Numbered from the stretch's first letter, positions 37,053-45,071 are shown. The stretch is 64,000 nucleotides of DNA from Psychrobacillus psychrotolerans (GCF_900115805.1 NZ_FOXU01000005.1:1-64000); one strand, 5' to 3'. The notes: a model not told the origin generated them from the letters alone. A program made the numbers and translations.

Positions 37053-37832
37053 TCACATGTCCCTTTCTAATTCTGCTAAATACTCCCCAGCCACCAGCAT
37101 TCTGGAGCCATACCAAAACATCTCACCATCCACTAATATTATTTCTGTATGGGGAAGAAATGATTGGAACTCAGTTAAATGTTTCTGTTGAAATGGAAAT
37201 GGTTCTGAAGCTAGGAAAAGTTTATCAAGTTGAGCATTAGCTAACTGCTCTTTTGTTACAACAGGATATCTAGAGCCTTCGTTAGTAAAAGGATTTTGAT
37301 AGCCCATTTGATGTAGCACGTCATTTATATAAGTGTTGCCACCAACGACCATATAAGGTTTCCGCCAAATAACATATGCGGCTTTACCGTTGCCTTTACC
37401 TACTACGGATTGAAACGATTTTTGGCAGGAAGTTAAAAGGAAGTTTGCAGTCTCTGTAGTCTTTGTAGCTTCACCAAGTGTAGTGATGAGCCTATATGCA
37501 TCCAGTATAGATTTTACCTCTAGCACGAAAACTGGTGCTATTTTTTCAAGTTCCAATACCATTTCTTTCGTGTTTTCCTCTTTTTCAGCAAATATAAGAT
37601 CGGGCTGAAGCGCTTTAACTTTTTCAAAATCAACTTCTTTTGTTCCTCCTACAATCGGGACTTGGTCAACTGTACCTTTAGGAAAGATACAATATTTAGT
37701 GCGACCAATTACTTCTTTTTCTAAGCCTAAAGAGAAAAGTGTTTCTGTAATGGCTGGGCATATAGAAATAATGCGTTTAGGTGAATGAGGAAGAATCACA
37801 TTTCTACCAAGGTGATCTATAACTTCATGCAT
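37053..37832 (-). CDS. BtuF-like helical-backbone metal receptor (substrate-binding fold) without signal peptide
   Basis: 259 residues. The fold pattern is that of class III ABC solute receptors (BtuF/FecB): DHLGRNVILPHSPKRIISICPAITETLFSLG near the start, then PDLIFAEKEENTKE, a long backbone helix, and YMVVGGNTYINDVLHQMGYQNPF. There is no secretion signal or lipobox; the protein begins directly with the domain. It would therefore be cytosolic, unless the true start is elsewhere, and I see none. No ABC permease or ATPase is adjacent. Such orphan 'helical backbone metal receptor' proteins occur in Bacillus; the ligand is unknown. Confidence 0.8.
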   Translation of the reverse strand: MHEVIDHLGRNVILPHSPKRIISICPAITETLFSLGLEKEVIGRTKYCIFPKGTVDQVPIVGGTKEVDFEKVKALQPDLIFAEKEENTKEMVLELEKIAPVFVLEVKSILDAYRLITTLGEATKTTETANFLLTSCQKSFQSVVGKGNGKAAYVIWRKPYMVVGGNTYINDVLHQMGYQNPFTNEGSRYPVVTKEQLANAQLDKLFLASEPFPFQQKHLTEFQSFLPHTEIILVDGEMFWYGSRMLVAGEYLAELERDM

Positions 37833-37930
37833 CTTAATGTTCCTCCCTTAATTATTCAGCTAAGTTATAAGTTCGTGGTAAGAGAAGAGTTCTCCTTTAC
37901 GTTTTAATAAATTAAAACAATTAAAAGAAA

Positions 37931-37966
37931 AAAACCAAGGAGCTCAATTGAACGTCCTTGGTTTTG
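37931..37966 (-). terminator. Terminator of the K+-channel-like gene
   Basis: On the minus strand AAAACCAAGGA pairs with TCCTTGGTTTT (37965-37955 with 37941-37931), followed by a T run. It lies 14-48 bases beyond the channel gene stop. Confidence 0.85.
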
Positions 37967-37978
37967 ATACTCATATAG

Positions 37979-38362
37979 TTATTTTTTCTTCCTATACTCA
38001 TTAAGCTTCTTTTTACCCTCTGTTTTTCTTTCTTCTAATGCTTTTGTATTAATCATTGTTTTTCCCAAAGTAAGTAGTGTGATAAACATGACCCCTGTAC
38101 CTACAACCAAGTATAGCATGGTGAATATTTTACCTAAATTGGTTACAGGTGTTAAGTTTGTATTTACACCAGTTGGGATTAGACTTACAACACAGAAGTA
38201 TATGGCATCTACGACACCCCAACCTTCTTTATTTGTATAGAAGAGTGTGCCAGAAAGAATGATCAGAAATAACGTGGTAAAGAGAGATAAGAACATCGGA
38301 GTTTTAAAAGCCTTCACTAAAGCTTCGCTAAATCTTTTAACGGTTAAAATAAAGGACAACAT
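37979..38362 (-). CDS. Two-helix potassium-channel-like protein with altered filter
   Basis: 127 residues with the Ion_trans_2 layout: helix 1 (about 22-42), pore region (48-70), helix 2 (about 77-100) and a basic tail. The segment VVDAIYFCVVSL...TNLGKIFTMLYLVVGTGVMF aligns with the channel pattern in which TTVGFGD would be the filter. Here the filter positions read IPTGVNTNL (62-70), keeping T-x-G but losing the second glycine and the aromatic. It may be a non-selective or non-conducting relative. No ligand-binding RCK domain. Confidence 0.78.
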   Translation of the reverse strand: MLSFILTVKRFSEALVKAFKTPMFLSLFTTLFLIILSGTLFYTNKEGWGVVDAIYFCVVSLIPTGVNTNLTPVTNLGKIFTMLYLVVGTGVMFITLLTLGKTMINTKALEERKTEGKKKLNEYRKKK

Positions 38363-38479
38363 ACTGATTCCACCTACATATAAGATTGTTATTTAAGTAG
38401 TATATCAATAAATGTCCCACTCTACTTAGAAAAAGTGTGTAGATTCTTTACTATATTGCTCTGTCTGACACAATTTAGA

Positions 38480-39025
38480 TTAATTGTTGGCTGCTGAGTT
38501 ATCCCATTCTTCTCGTAAAATGCCCATTCGAATGGAATCATAGTAATATCCATCATAGTACCGCACTTTTCGAATGCGAGCCTCCATTGTCATGCCTAGT
38601 TTTTCGCCGACTCGAATCATTCGCTCGTTACCTGACCAAGTGGTATAACCAACTCGAACAAGTGGTAGTGTAGTGAATAGATGATTCATCCAAAGTCTGA
38701 AAGCACGCGTTCCTAATCCTTTTCCCCAACTGCCGGCTTCGTGAAGTCCGATACCCATCTCCAACCATTTTGAAGGTTCATGCTCCCAGTAGTAAGAAAC
38801 AATTCCTCTTAATAACCCATCTACTTCTATCCCCCAAAAGTCGTCTCTATTTATATATGAATCTGCTTTCTCCATGAATTTGTCATACGGTACCGATTTA
38901 TATTCATAATAGGGGGCATCCCATTTTTTCCACTCTGGCTTTTCGTCCTTGCACATTAGTTCCCAAAGTCTCGTTAAATCTTCACGCTTAATAGGTCTAA
39001 TAACTAATTCATTGTCTTGGTACAA
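38480..39025 (-). CDS. RimJ/RimL-type GNAT acetyltransferase
   Basis: 181 residues from the TTG at 39025, which has AGAGG 7 bases ahead; the ATG at 39043 has no usable site. It begins YQDNELVIRPIKREDLTRLWELM, the RimL opening. The acetyl-CoA loop is HEAGSWGKGLGTRAFRLWMNHLF, and NERMIRVGEKLGMTMEARIRKVRYYDGYYYDSIRMGIL closes the fold. Substrate unknown. Monocistronic. Confidence 0.84.
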   Translation of the reverse strand: MYQDNELVIRPIKREDLTRLWELMCKDEKPEWKKWDAPYYEYKSVPYDKFMEKADSYINRDDFWGIEVDGLLRGIVSYYWEHEPSKWLEMGIGLHEAGSWGKGLGTRAFRLWMNHLFTTLPLVRVGYTTWSGNERMIRVGEKLGMTMEARIRKVRYYDGYYYDSIRMGILREEWDNSAANN

Positions 39026-39240
39026 AATTATTCCTCTTTTCATCCTGTAATAGTGTATAGGTTTGTTGGGTTGGAAAGAGAAAGTGTAATACTTTACTTC
39101 TCAATCACCTGTAGAACGTTTTTCATCTTAATCACTCCTCAATAGTTAGTTAAATTAAGTATATATAATAATTCTGAAAATTTATATATTTAACAGGAAT
39201 AAAAGTAGAAATAGCGAATTTAATGTAAAGGGGTGATTAA

Positions 39241-39789
39241 ATGGTAGGAAAGAAAATTTATTTAATCAGGCATTGTGAGGCAACGGGGCAAGAACCATCT
39301 GCGGAGTTAACGAATGAAGGGAAAGGAAAAGCCATACAGTTAGTTCCTTTGTTAGAGAAATTACAGATCGATTATATTATTTCAAGTCCCTACAAAAGAA
39401 CACTCCAAACTATTGAACCGTTTTCCGAAAGCAATAAAATTCCTGTCCTTATAGATGAAAATTTACAAGAACGCAGGTTGAGTGCAGAACCTATGGAGGA
39501 CTGGTTAGAACAACTAGAGAGAACGTTTATAGAAAGAGATTTAATATTTTTAGGTGGGGAGTCTAGTAATCATGCACTTTCCCGTATACGAAAAGTATTA
39601 GAGGAGGTGTTTGAACACAAACAAAAGCATTGCGTAGGAATTGTTACTCACGGAAATATTTTGTCGCTACTCATTAATCACTATGATCCAACTTTTGGGT
39701 TTGCTCAGTGGCAACAGATGAAAAACCCAGATATTTTTTTATTGGAGCAAGTTAATGGCGTTATATACATAAATAAAATAGAACAATAA
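39241..39789 (+). CDS. Histidine phosphatase (phosphoglycerate-mutase-like) family protein
   Basis: 182 residues. The phosphoacceptor motif LIRHCEATG has the family RH followed by C in place of G. SSPYKRTLQTIEPFSE supplies the second arginine, and GIVTHGNILSLL the late histidine. It may dephosphorylate a small phosphate ester; true glycolytic mutase is unlikely from length. The start is ATG 39241, with AAAGGGG ahead. Confidence 0.88.
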   Translation: MVGKKIYLIRHCEATGQEPSAELTNEGKGKAIQLVPLLEKLQIDYIISSPYKRTLQTIEPFSESNKIPVLIDENLQERRLSAEPMEDWLEQLERTFIERDLIFLGGESSNHALSRIRKVLEEVFEHKQKHCVGIVTHGNILSLLINHYDPTFGFAQWQQMKNPDIFLLEQVNGVIYINKIEQ

Positions 39790-39790
39790 A

Positions 39791-39822
39791 AAAATCCTGT
39801 GTAAAAATAACGACAGGATTTA
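39791..39822. terminator. Bidirectional terminator
   Basis: AAATCCTGT (39792-39800) pairs with ACAGGATTT (39813-39821), A-rich before and T-rich after. It lies between two convergent genes. Confidence 0.7.
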
Positions 39823-39830
39823 AACTTTTA

Positions 39831-40121
39831 TTAAGATTCTTTAGAACTCGATGGGATTCGGTTGTTGCTCATTTGTCGTTCCTGTTCTTGCTCCGCAATG
39901 ATGTCGTTGTCCTCAGCATTATCTCGAGTAACTTTTTGTGTAAGAATGGCTCCAACTGCAACCAAAATCATTACTGCGATGTAATATCCTTTTTCATTAA
40001 GCTGCAGATTGTCTGCGTTATAAAGCCCGATGCAGAACATAACAACACCTGCAAATAACGTAAAGTAAGCAAGTACTGTAAATGCCATCGTATTACGCCT
40101 GCGATACCGTTTTTGATTCAT
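39831..40121 (-). CDS. YiaA/YiaB-like membrane protein
   Basis: 96 residues, two membrane helices (about 13-34 and 45-62) linked by LYNADNLQLNEKGYYIA, the NEKGYY pattern of the YiaAB family. The hydrophilic tail is rich in Glu/Gln/Ser. Site AGGGGAG ahead of the ATG. Function unknown. Confidence 0.88.
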   Translation of the reverse strand: MNQKRYRRRNTMAFTVLAYFTLFAGVVMFCIGLYNADNLQLNEKGYYIAVMILVAVGAILTQKVTRDNAEDNDIIAEQEQERQMSNNRIPSSSKES

Positions 40122-40416
40122 GTCATACTCCCCTTTAGATTCGTTCTAATATTTATTGTATGAATTATATTCTATCAGAGATGAATGATAATATGAAATA
40201 TTTAGAAGTATAAGACAATTATAGAAAAGTAGGTAGCTATGTTTTTTCATCCCCCAAAATGCTTTGTTATCTTATATTACTTCTCTCACGTTTACTCGTT
40301 TCATGTAGTAAGCAAAATCCACTGATCACCGATGAGTTGAAGTAACCATCCAGTGTGTGGAGTCAGATGATTCACTGTTTGATAATGGCAAATATTAATG
40401 GAGGGGTATTATATCC

Positions 40417-40470
40417 ATGCAGATCTTCCGAATTTTTGTGACAAGTAAGCGAGAGCGCTATGATTCATAA
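40417..40470 (+). CDS. 17-residue upstream ORF overlapping the acetyltransferase gene
   Basis: ATG at 40417 with GGAGGGG (40400-40406) about 10 bases ahead, the strongest ribosome site in this region. It reads MQIFRIFVTSKRERYDS and stops at 40468-40470, 8 bases past the ATG (40460) of the GNAT gene in another frame. The GNAT start itself has only a weak AAGCGAG. This suggests that translation of the acetyltransferase depends on the short ORF by coupling, as in leader-controlled resistance genes. There is no experimental support; a sequencing frameshift is an alternative. Confidence 0.5.
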   Translation: MQIFRIFVTSKRERYDS

Positions 40471-40978
40471 ATATGACGTGACTATTAGAATTATAAGAGA
40501 AAGCGACTTTCCTTATATGGCAAAATGGCTAAATGATGATTTGGTCATAGAGTATTATGGTCCGAGGCTGACATTAGAACAAATAATTGCAAAGTACGGT
40601 CCGAGAATTAATAAAGAGCATTACGTAATGCCTTGTATTGTGGAATATAAAGAAGAATCGGTAGGCTATATTCAATATTATAAAGTTCCTAAAGAGCAGT
40701 TAAAAATATACGGCTATCCATTGAAAGAACCTATCTATGGAATTGATCAATTTATCGGAAGATCTGATTTATGGGGTAAAGGGATAGGGACTCAGATGAT
40801 TAGTGCTTTGTTAGAGTATTTAAATTCCAGACTAGGCATCAATACAGTGGTACTGGATGTCAAAAGCAATAACTTGCAAGCTATTAAGTGTTATCAAAAA
40901 TGCGGGTTTCGAGTTGTGAAAGAATTAGAAGATAGTAGTCTTTTAATGGAATGGGAGCTTGATTCGTCCAGGAATTGA
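40460..40978 (+). CDS. AAC(6')-like GNAT acetyltransferase
   Basis: 172 residues. It resembles the AAC(6')-Ib/Acetyltransf_8 branch: TIRIIRESDFPYMAKWLND, PCIVEYKEESVGYIQYYKV, then YGIDQFIGRSDLWGKGIGTQMISALLEYL, the diagnostic YGIDQFIG-x5-GKGIG block, and VKSNNLQAIKCYQKCGF. Aminoglycoside modification is possible by family, but chromosomal relatives in Bacillales often have no proven resistance. A 17-codon ORF with a strong ribosome site overlaps the start. A cysteine hydrolase gene follows after 22 bases. Confidence 0.83.
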   Translation: MIHKYDVTIRIIRESDFPYMAKWLNDDLVIEYYGPRLTLEQIIAKYGPRINKEHYVMPCIVEYKEESVGYIQYYKVPKEQLKIYGYPLKEPIYGIDQFIGRSDLWGKGIGTQMISALLEYLNSRLGINTVVLDVKSNNLQAIKCYQKCGFRVVKELEDSSLLMEWELDSSRN

Positions 40979-41000
40979 AAAAATAAAAAGAGGTGTGGTT

Positions 41001-41558
41001 ATGAAACAAGCATTATTAATCATCGATGCGCAACAGGAGTTAATAGAAGGAAATGACCAAGAGGTTAGTGTATTTCAAAAAGAAAAGCTAATTGAAAATA
41101 TCAATTTAGTAATAAAGAAAGCAACTGAATCAGACGCTTTGATCATTTTTGTGAGAGATACAGATGTGGCAGAAGGAAAAGGTGAAGGGTTTCAAGTACA
41201 CAGCGATATTAATCAACCAGCAGACTCGAAGACATTCGATAAAGCTGCAACGAACTCATTTTATAGAACTGGATTAAAGGAATATCTTGATGATCACGAG
41301 ATTAAACACGTAGTAATTATGGGATGTCAGACTGAGCATTGCATCGATACAGCGGTACGTACTGCAACCGTTTCACAATTAGACGTTACATTAGTTGGAG
41401 ATGGACATTCAACAACTGGGTCATCTGTTCTTTCAGCGGAGCAAATTATTAATCATCACAATAAAATACTGCATGGACATTATAATGTAGATAACTTTTC
41501 AATGGTTAGAAATGCTGAAGAGGATTTGTTTCAGCCACAACATGATACGCATCGCTAG
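41001..41558 (+). CDS. Isochorismatase-like cysteine hydrolase
   Basis: 185 residues from the ATG at 41001 (AAAGAGGTG ahead). The catalytic triad is visible: D9 in LLIIDAQ, K81 in FDKAATNSF and C114 in GCQTEHCIDTAVRTA. Members hydrolyse nicotinamide, isochorismate or carbamoyl compounds; the substrate here is not defined. Probably cotranscribed with the acetyltransferase; terminator behind it. Confidence 0.89.
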   Translation: MKQALLIIDAQQELIEGNDQEVSVFQKEKLIENINLVIKKATESDALIIFVRDTDVAEGKGEGFQVHSDINQPADSKTFDKAATNSFYRTGLKEYLDDHEIKHVVIMGCQTEHCIDTAVRTATVSQLDVTLVGDGHSTTGSSVLSAEQIINHHNKILHGHYNVDNFSMVRNAEEDLFQPQHDTHR

Positions 41559-41610
41559 GAGTAGTAAAAAGTGTTTTATGGCATTATTAATTAAATGGCA
41601 TAACAATATA

Positions 41611-41646
41611 AACTCCTCACCTTAAAATTGGTGAGGAGTTTTTTTG
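41611..41646 (+). terminator. Terminator behind the cysteine hydrolase gene
   Basis: Perfect 11-bp stem (41611-41621 with 41630-41640) and a run of T. Confidence 0.9.
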
Positions 41647-42394
41647 ACCTTTAGCTGTTCATACTACAGCAATACCATTAAAGACTAGGTAGGAATGTGT
41701 ACCAGCATAAACACAAAGGAACTAAGTAATTTACCAGCTAGCACCCCCACTTTACACTAATCCATTTATATAGAAAATCTCAGCAACATATCCAACACTA
41801 CATTTGCTAATGAGGAACTAACAGATAGTTATGGAGTTTCGTGAATCGCAAAAAGTTTCCGAAGCGCTAAGTCTTTATCCTGTAAGTCTGAAAATACATC
41901 AATTTATAGTAGGAGCAATGGATGCAAGATAAAGAGTTGATATATTTTATTTAGACATCACTAAAAGATGAGTTCATCATAGAGGGATTTGGTTATGAGG
42001 GAAGAAATGAATCTAATATAGGTAAAAAGAAATGCGTAAAATTAATCTTATGTATTTTTTTATTTGGTAATAAGTAATTGGACTTGTTTTTAGGTATATT
42101 TTGAAGTAGGGAGGAGTCTTTTTGTAACTTTATACCCCTACAATAAGTCGCAACTGTAGAAGTTATGACTTTGTTTGTAGAAAAAGTAGAAGTTATGAAG
42201 AAGATGTTATCCGCAAATTTAGCAAAAGTATAATTATGTTAATCTTCTGTCACTAACTAATCAGATGTGAAAAAGAAGTGAAGGAAAAATAAACTAAAGA
42301 ACTAATGGGAGGTTATTATTTCAAATTATTTAGGTATAAAAAAGCAGGTATATGGATACAATGATTGAGGGCAGCGCGAAAGGGGTTGTAAACA
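41647..42394. other. Long AT-rich region without a convincing gene
   Basis: About 750 bases with no ORF that has both length and a ribosome site. A 33-codon frame from the ATG near 41831 lacks a family match. A -10-like TATAAT at 42229-42234 could start the downstream cluster and leave a leader of about 150 bases. A 13-base direct repeat (42156, 42186) lies upstream of it. It could be an eroded gene or a control region. Confidence 0.5.
42156..42198 (+). repeat. 13-base direct repeat, period 30
   Basis: GTAGAAGTTATGA at 42156-42168 and 42186-42198, spaced exactly three helical turns apart, 30-70 bases ahead of the possible -10 of the secreted-protein cluster. It could be a binding site or chance in AT-rich DNA. 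Confidence 0.4.
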
Positions 42395-42811
42395 ATGAAA
42401 AAAGTTGTAGGAATTATTTTAGTGTTTTGTATTCTACTAGGATCCAGTACCATTTACGCCAGTGGCTTGCCGCGAACCTCCCTTTCTAAATGGTATAGTC
42501 AATCGTTCCAGAAGGAGAGTGAAGGACAAGTTGGTTTAGCTAAAGTAGAAAAAACCTTTGAAGATGTAAATACTTTCATATTGGAAACAATTAAAAGTTA
42601 TCAAACTACTATTCAAGAGGTAATTGAAAATCAGATAAAAGATTCAAAGGCTGGTATCGAAGAGTATCAACAGGAAACTAAAAGCCAGTTGGACGAAGTA
42701 GTTACTGAGCTAAAGGAAGAAAAAATCGATGAACGTATTGACCATGAAGCAATTGATAAAGAAATTGATCAAGACATCGATGAAGTGTTAATAGAAGTGT
42801 TTGGTAAGTAG
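42395..42811 (+). CDS. Secreted helix-rich protein, member 1 of a three-gene set
   Basis: 138 residues. Signal peptide with likely cleavage after SSTIYA (about residue 22), then GLPRTSLSKWYSQSF. The rest is a charged helix of the coiled-coil type (ESIKSYQTTIQEVIE-like heptads, ending in Glu/Asp/Ile-rich DEAIDKEIDQDIDEV-like sequence). The N-terminal LSKWYSQSF is echoed in the next two genes. No known family. Site AAAGGGG ahead of the ATG. It is the first gene after a 750-base gap, and the second follows 41 bases later. Confidence 0.72.
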   Translation: MKKVVGIILVFCILLGSSTIYASGLPRTSLSKWYSQSFQKESEGQVGLAKVEKTFEDVNTFILETIKSYQTTIQEVIENQIKDSKAGIEEYQQETKSQLDEVVTELKEEKIDERIDHEAIDKEIDQDIDEVLIEVFGK

Positions 42812-42852
42812 AACTCATTCATAAAAAACTATAATTCTAAGGGGATATTCAT

Positions 42853-43623
42853 ATGTTGAAAACAGTTAAAGGTAAAGTAATCGCAGGAACAGTAGCAGTA
42901 ACACTATTTGCGGGAGCTGGAGCGGCATTCGGAGCATCAGATGCAGGAACTAACTTAAAATCTTGGTATGATGGTCAATTTGGAAATAATAAATCTGCTA
43001 TTGAAGGTTTTGCGGTGGGGGAAGTAGGCGACTTTAATGCAAATTTAACAACCATATATAATGAACGTAAAGCAGTTGCATCTGCCCGGATTGAAACTAC
43101 TAAAGGTGAACAAATTGATGAAAAGAACTCCTCTATAACAGCACAAGCTACAGAGCATATCGATTCGGTTAATGAGAAGAAAAATCAAATTTCAGCTTTA
43201 ATGGAGAGTCAATTTGATAAACTTTTCAAAGAAGCAAATAAAAGTATTCAAAATACTGGTAATGAAGCATTAAAAAATGCAAGAACAGAATTACCTGGAT
43301 ATATTGAAGGATTAGGGACATCTGCTATTTCAGGTATAGATACTGAATTAAAAGAAACAACAGAACAAGCTATTACTGAACTTGAAGCCGCAATTGCCAC
43401 TGCAAAAGGTTCACTAGAAAGAGAGTTGAAAACTGAAAGTGATTTAACTGAAAAAGAGATTATTGCAGCAATTACTGCTAAAACTGCTGAAGTAAGACAA
43501 GCAATTGTTGAACTTAGAAATAAATTAGTTATTAAACAACAGGAACTAATTGTTAAAGAAGCAAAAAAACTTGAAAATAAATATAAAGACCAATTACAAG
43601 GTATCGTTGACGCTATTAAATAA
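42853..43623 (+). CDS. Secreted helix-rich protein, member 2 of a three-gene set
   Basis: 256 residues. Signal peptide (VIAGTVAVTLFAGAGAAFGA), then SDAGTNLKSWYDGQFGNNKS, which carries the shared W-Y signature. About 200 residues of nearly continuous amphipathic helix rich in Glu, Lys, Ala and Thr follow, ending KLENKYKDQLQGIVDAIK. The composition resembles extended coiled coils or apolipoprotein-like repeats. There is no lipobox, sorting signal or enzyme motif, so it should be released or wall-associated by helix contacts. Function unknown. Confidence 0.75.
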   Translation: MLKTVKGKVIAGTVAVTLFAGAGAAFGASDAGTNLKSWYDGQFGNNKSAIEGFAVGEVGDFNANLTTIYNERKAVASARIETTKGEQIDEKNSSITAQATEHIDSVNEKKNQISALMESQFDKLFKEANKSIQNTGNEALKNARTELPGYIEGLGTSAISGIDTELKETTEQAITELEAAIATAKGSLERELKTESDLTEKEIIAAITAKTAEVRQAIVELRNKLVIKQQELIVKEAKKLENKYKDQLQGIVDAIK

Positions 43624-43638
43624 ATACTTTTAATACTA

Positions 43639-43672
43639 AATAAGGACCTCATACTTTTGAGGTCCTTATTCT
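43639..43672 (+). terminator. Hairpin between members 2 and 3 (attenuator-like)
   Basis: Perfect 12-bp stem (43639-43650 with 43659-43670), 8-base loop, but only TT beyond the stem. It may lower or separate expression of the third gene. Confidence 0.6.
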
Positions 43673-43691
43673 TCAAATAGGAGGAAAAACC

Positions 43692-44663
43692 ATGTTAAGC
43701 AGAACGGAAAAGTATAAAAAAATTAGACGTATTAAAAAAATGCTCATAATAAGTGGGATTTTGGTTTTAAGTATTGGTTTAGGAACAGGGATGAAAACGG
43801 CTTTAGCTGACGTAGATGTTCAACAGGTAATGGCGAACTGGTTCTCCAAAAAACAAGATAAATCCATAAAAGAAATAGATCAAGCTATTGGTGCTGAAAG
43901 AGAAGTTTTGATGGGACAATTGAAAGGTCAATTAAATACGGAGATGCAATTAGCAGAGAAACAATTGGCTGAATTTACAGCAACTCAAAAACAAACTCGC
44001 ATTACAGCGTTACAAGAATATGCTAATAACATAAAAGCAGGTATGAAAATAGATAGTAGTGAGCAACAAGCTGCGGTTATGCAAAATATAGATATCATTT
44101 TAGCAAATGCAAAAGCACAATTAGATGGTCAAGCGGCGCAGTTAAAATTAGTGACCGTTCCAATGCCCGCAACAGCACCTGTTCCTGCATCGGCTCCGGA
44201 TCTAGTAGTGGTCCCTGAAACAACTCCTGCCCCTGCAGTAGAAACGTCACCAACGACAAAACCTGAGACAGAAGTGATTCCCGAAACAGAAAAAGCTCCT
44301 GAAAAAGAAGTTAAAGCGGCATCGTCGCCTGTGCAAAAAGAACCTGTTGTGTCTCCTCCTGTCGAGGTTGATATTTACGCTGTTACGGATTGGTTTGTTA
44401 AGCCGAACACTTCTAACGTACAAATAGAAGAACTGGCAGTTACAGATGACGTATTCTCTATTAATACCTCTTTCTCGGATATTCTGATGAACTCGCAAGC
44501 TCGAGGAATTTTGAATAGTATTTTACCGGGTCTAGAAAAACATCAGCACTTTCATCTAATACAATATAAAACAATCGAAGAGATGTCACGAGTTGCTCCA
44601 GGGCATTTTACTGAATCTGTTTTATATTTATTAAACCAAAAGTTAAGTGCAGTTAAAAAATAA
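43692..44663 (+). CDS. Secreted helix-rich protein with Pro/Glu linker and C-terminal domain, member 3
   Basis: 323 residues. Basic N-terminus, signal helix and likely cleavage at ALA (about residue 39). DVDVQQVMANWFSKKQDKS carries the shared W-[YF] signature. A Gln/Glu-rich helical region runs to about 155. A Pro/Ala/Thr/Glu linker (about 160-230) follows. Then comes a distinct domain of about 95 residues, with VTDWFVKPN and SFSDILMNSQARGILNSILPGL; the latter reminds me of C-terminal helices seen in some glycoside hydrolases. The linker looks wall-spanning. AGGAGG ahead of the ATG. Confidence 0.75.
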   Translation: MLSRTEKYKKIRRIKKMLIISGILVLSIGLGTGMKTALADVDVQQVMANWFSKKQDKSIKEIDQAIGAEREVLMGQLKGQLNTEMQLAEKQLAEFTATQKQTRITALQEYANNIKAGMKIDSSEQQAAVMQNIDIILANAKAQLDGQAAQLKLVTVPMPATAPVPASAPDLVVVPETTPAPAVETSPTTKPETEVIPETEKAPEKEVKAASSPVQKEPVVSPPVEVDIYAVTDWFVKPNTSNVQIEELAVTDDVFSINTSFSDILMNSQARGILNSILPGLEKHQHFHLIQYKTIEEMSRVAPGHFTESVLYLLNQKLSAVKK

Positions 44664-44664
44664 A

Positions 44665-44720
44665 AAATACCAGGGAAATTAACAACTAACATTGTTGATT
44701 TCCCTGGTATTTATTTTTTA
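44665..44720 (+). terminator. Terminator behind the secreted-protein cluster
   Basis: AAATACCAGGGAAAT (from 44666) pairs with ATTTCCCTGGTATTT (to about 44712), with inner partial pairing and a T-rich tail. The following 44721-45071 shows no gene and no clear promoter. Confidence 0.85.
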
Positions 44721-45071
44721 GAAGAGAATAAGTCTTAGTTTTTTTATACTGAGAGTAAAGGATAATTGGTAGCTAGTAATTCTTGAAAACTTATACACAT
44801 ATTTAAAGGAAGGGTTTAAATTAACGATAATTTTTATGGACTAAAACACAACGGGATATACTGTGAAAGAGAGGCTCTTCCTAGGTTAGGGGAGCTATGT
44901 ATAGATGGTAATACATTTTTAAGTTGTCAGAAATTTCTGTGGATATCCTGTTAATAACAGTTTCATTCTTACAAAAATATCTCTGTTTCGCTTAACATTA
45001 GTCACTAATCACTGGAGAAAAGTTTAATTCCTTATGGAAAAGGAAAAGCTAGTCTAAAAAGGGGTTTTAAA

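Noticed and set aside
41831-41932. 33-codon ORF in the gap before the secreted-protein cluster
   Set aside because: Starts after a weak site, shows no family pattern and could be chance; kept only as part of the gap description.
44247-44498. Arg/Phe-rich minus-strand ORF inside the third secreted-protein gene
   Set aside because: Shadow of the Pro/Glu-rich linker codons.
44664-45071. Sigma-B promoter ahead of the DUF2243-ctaG-yndM genes
   Set aside because: GTTTAA occurs near 44814 and 45023, but no GGGTAT follows at 12-15 bases.
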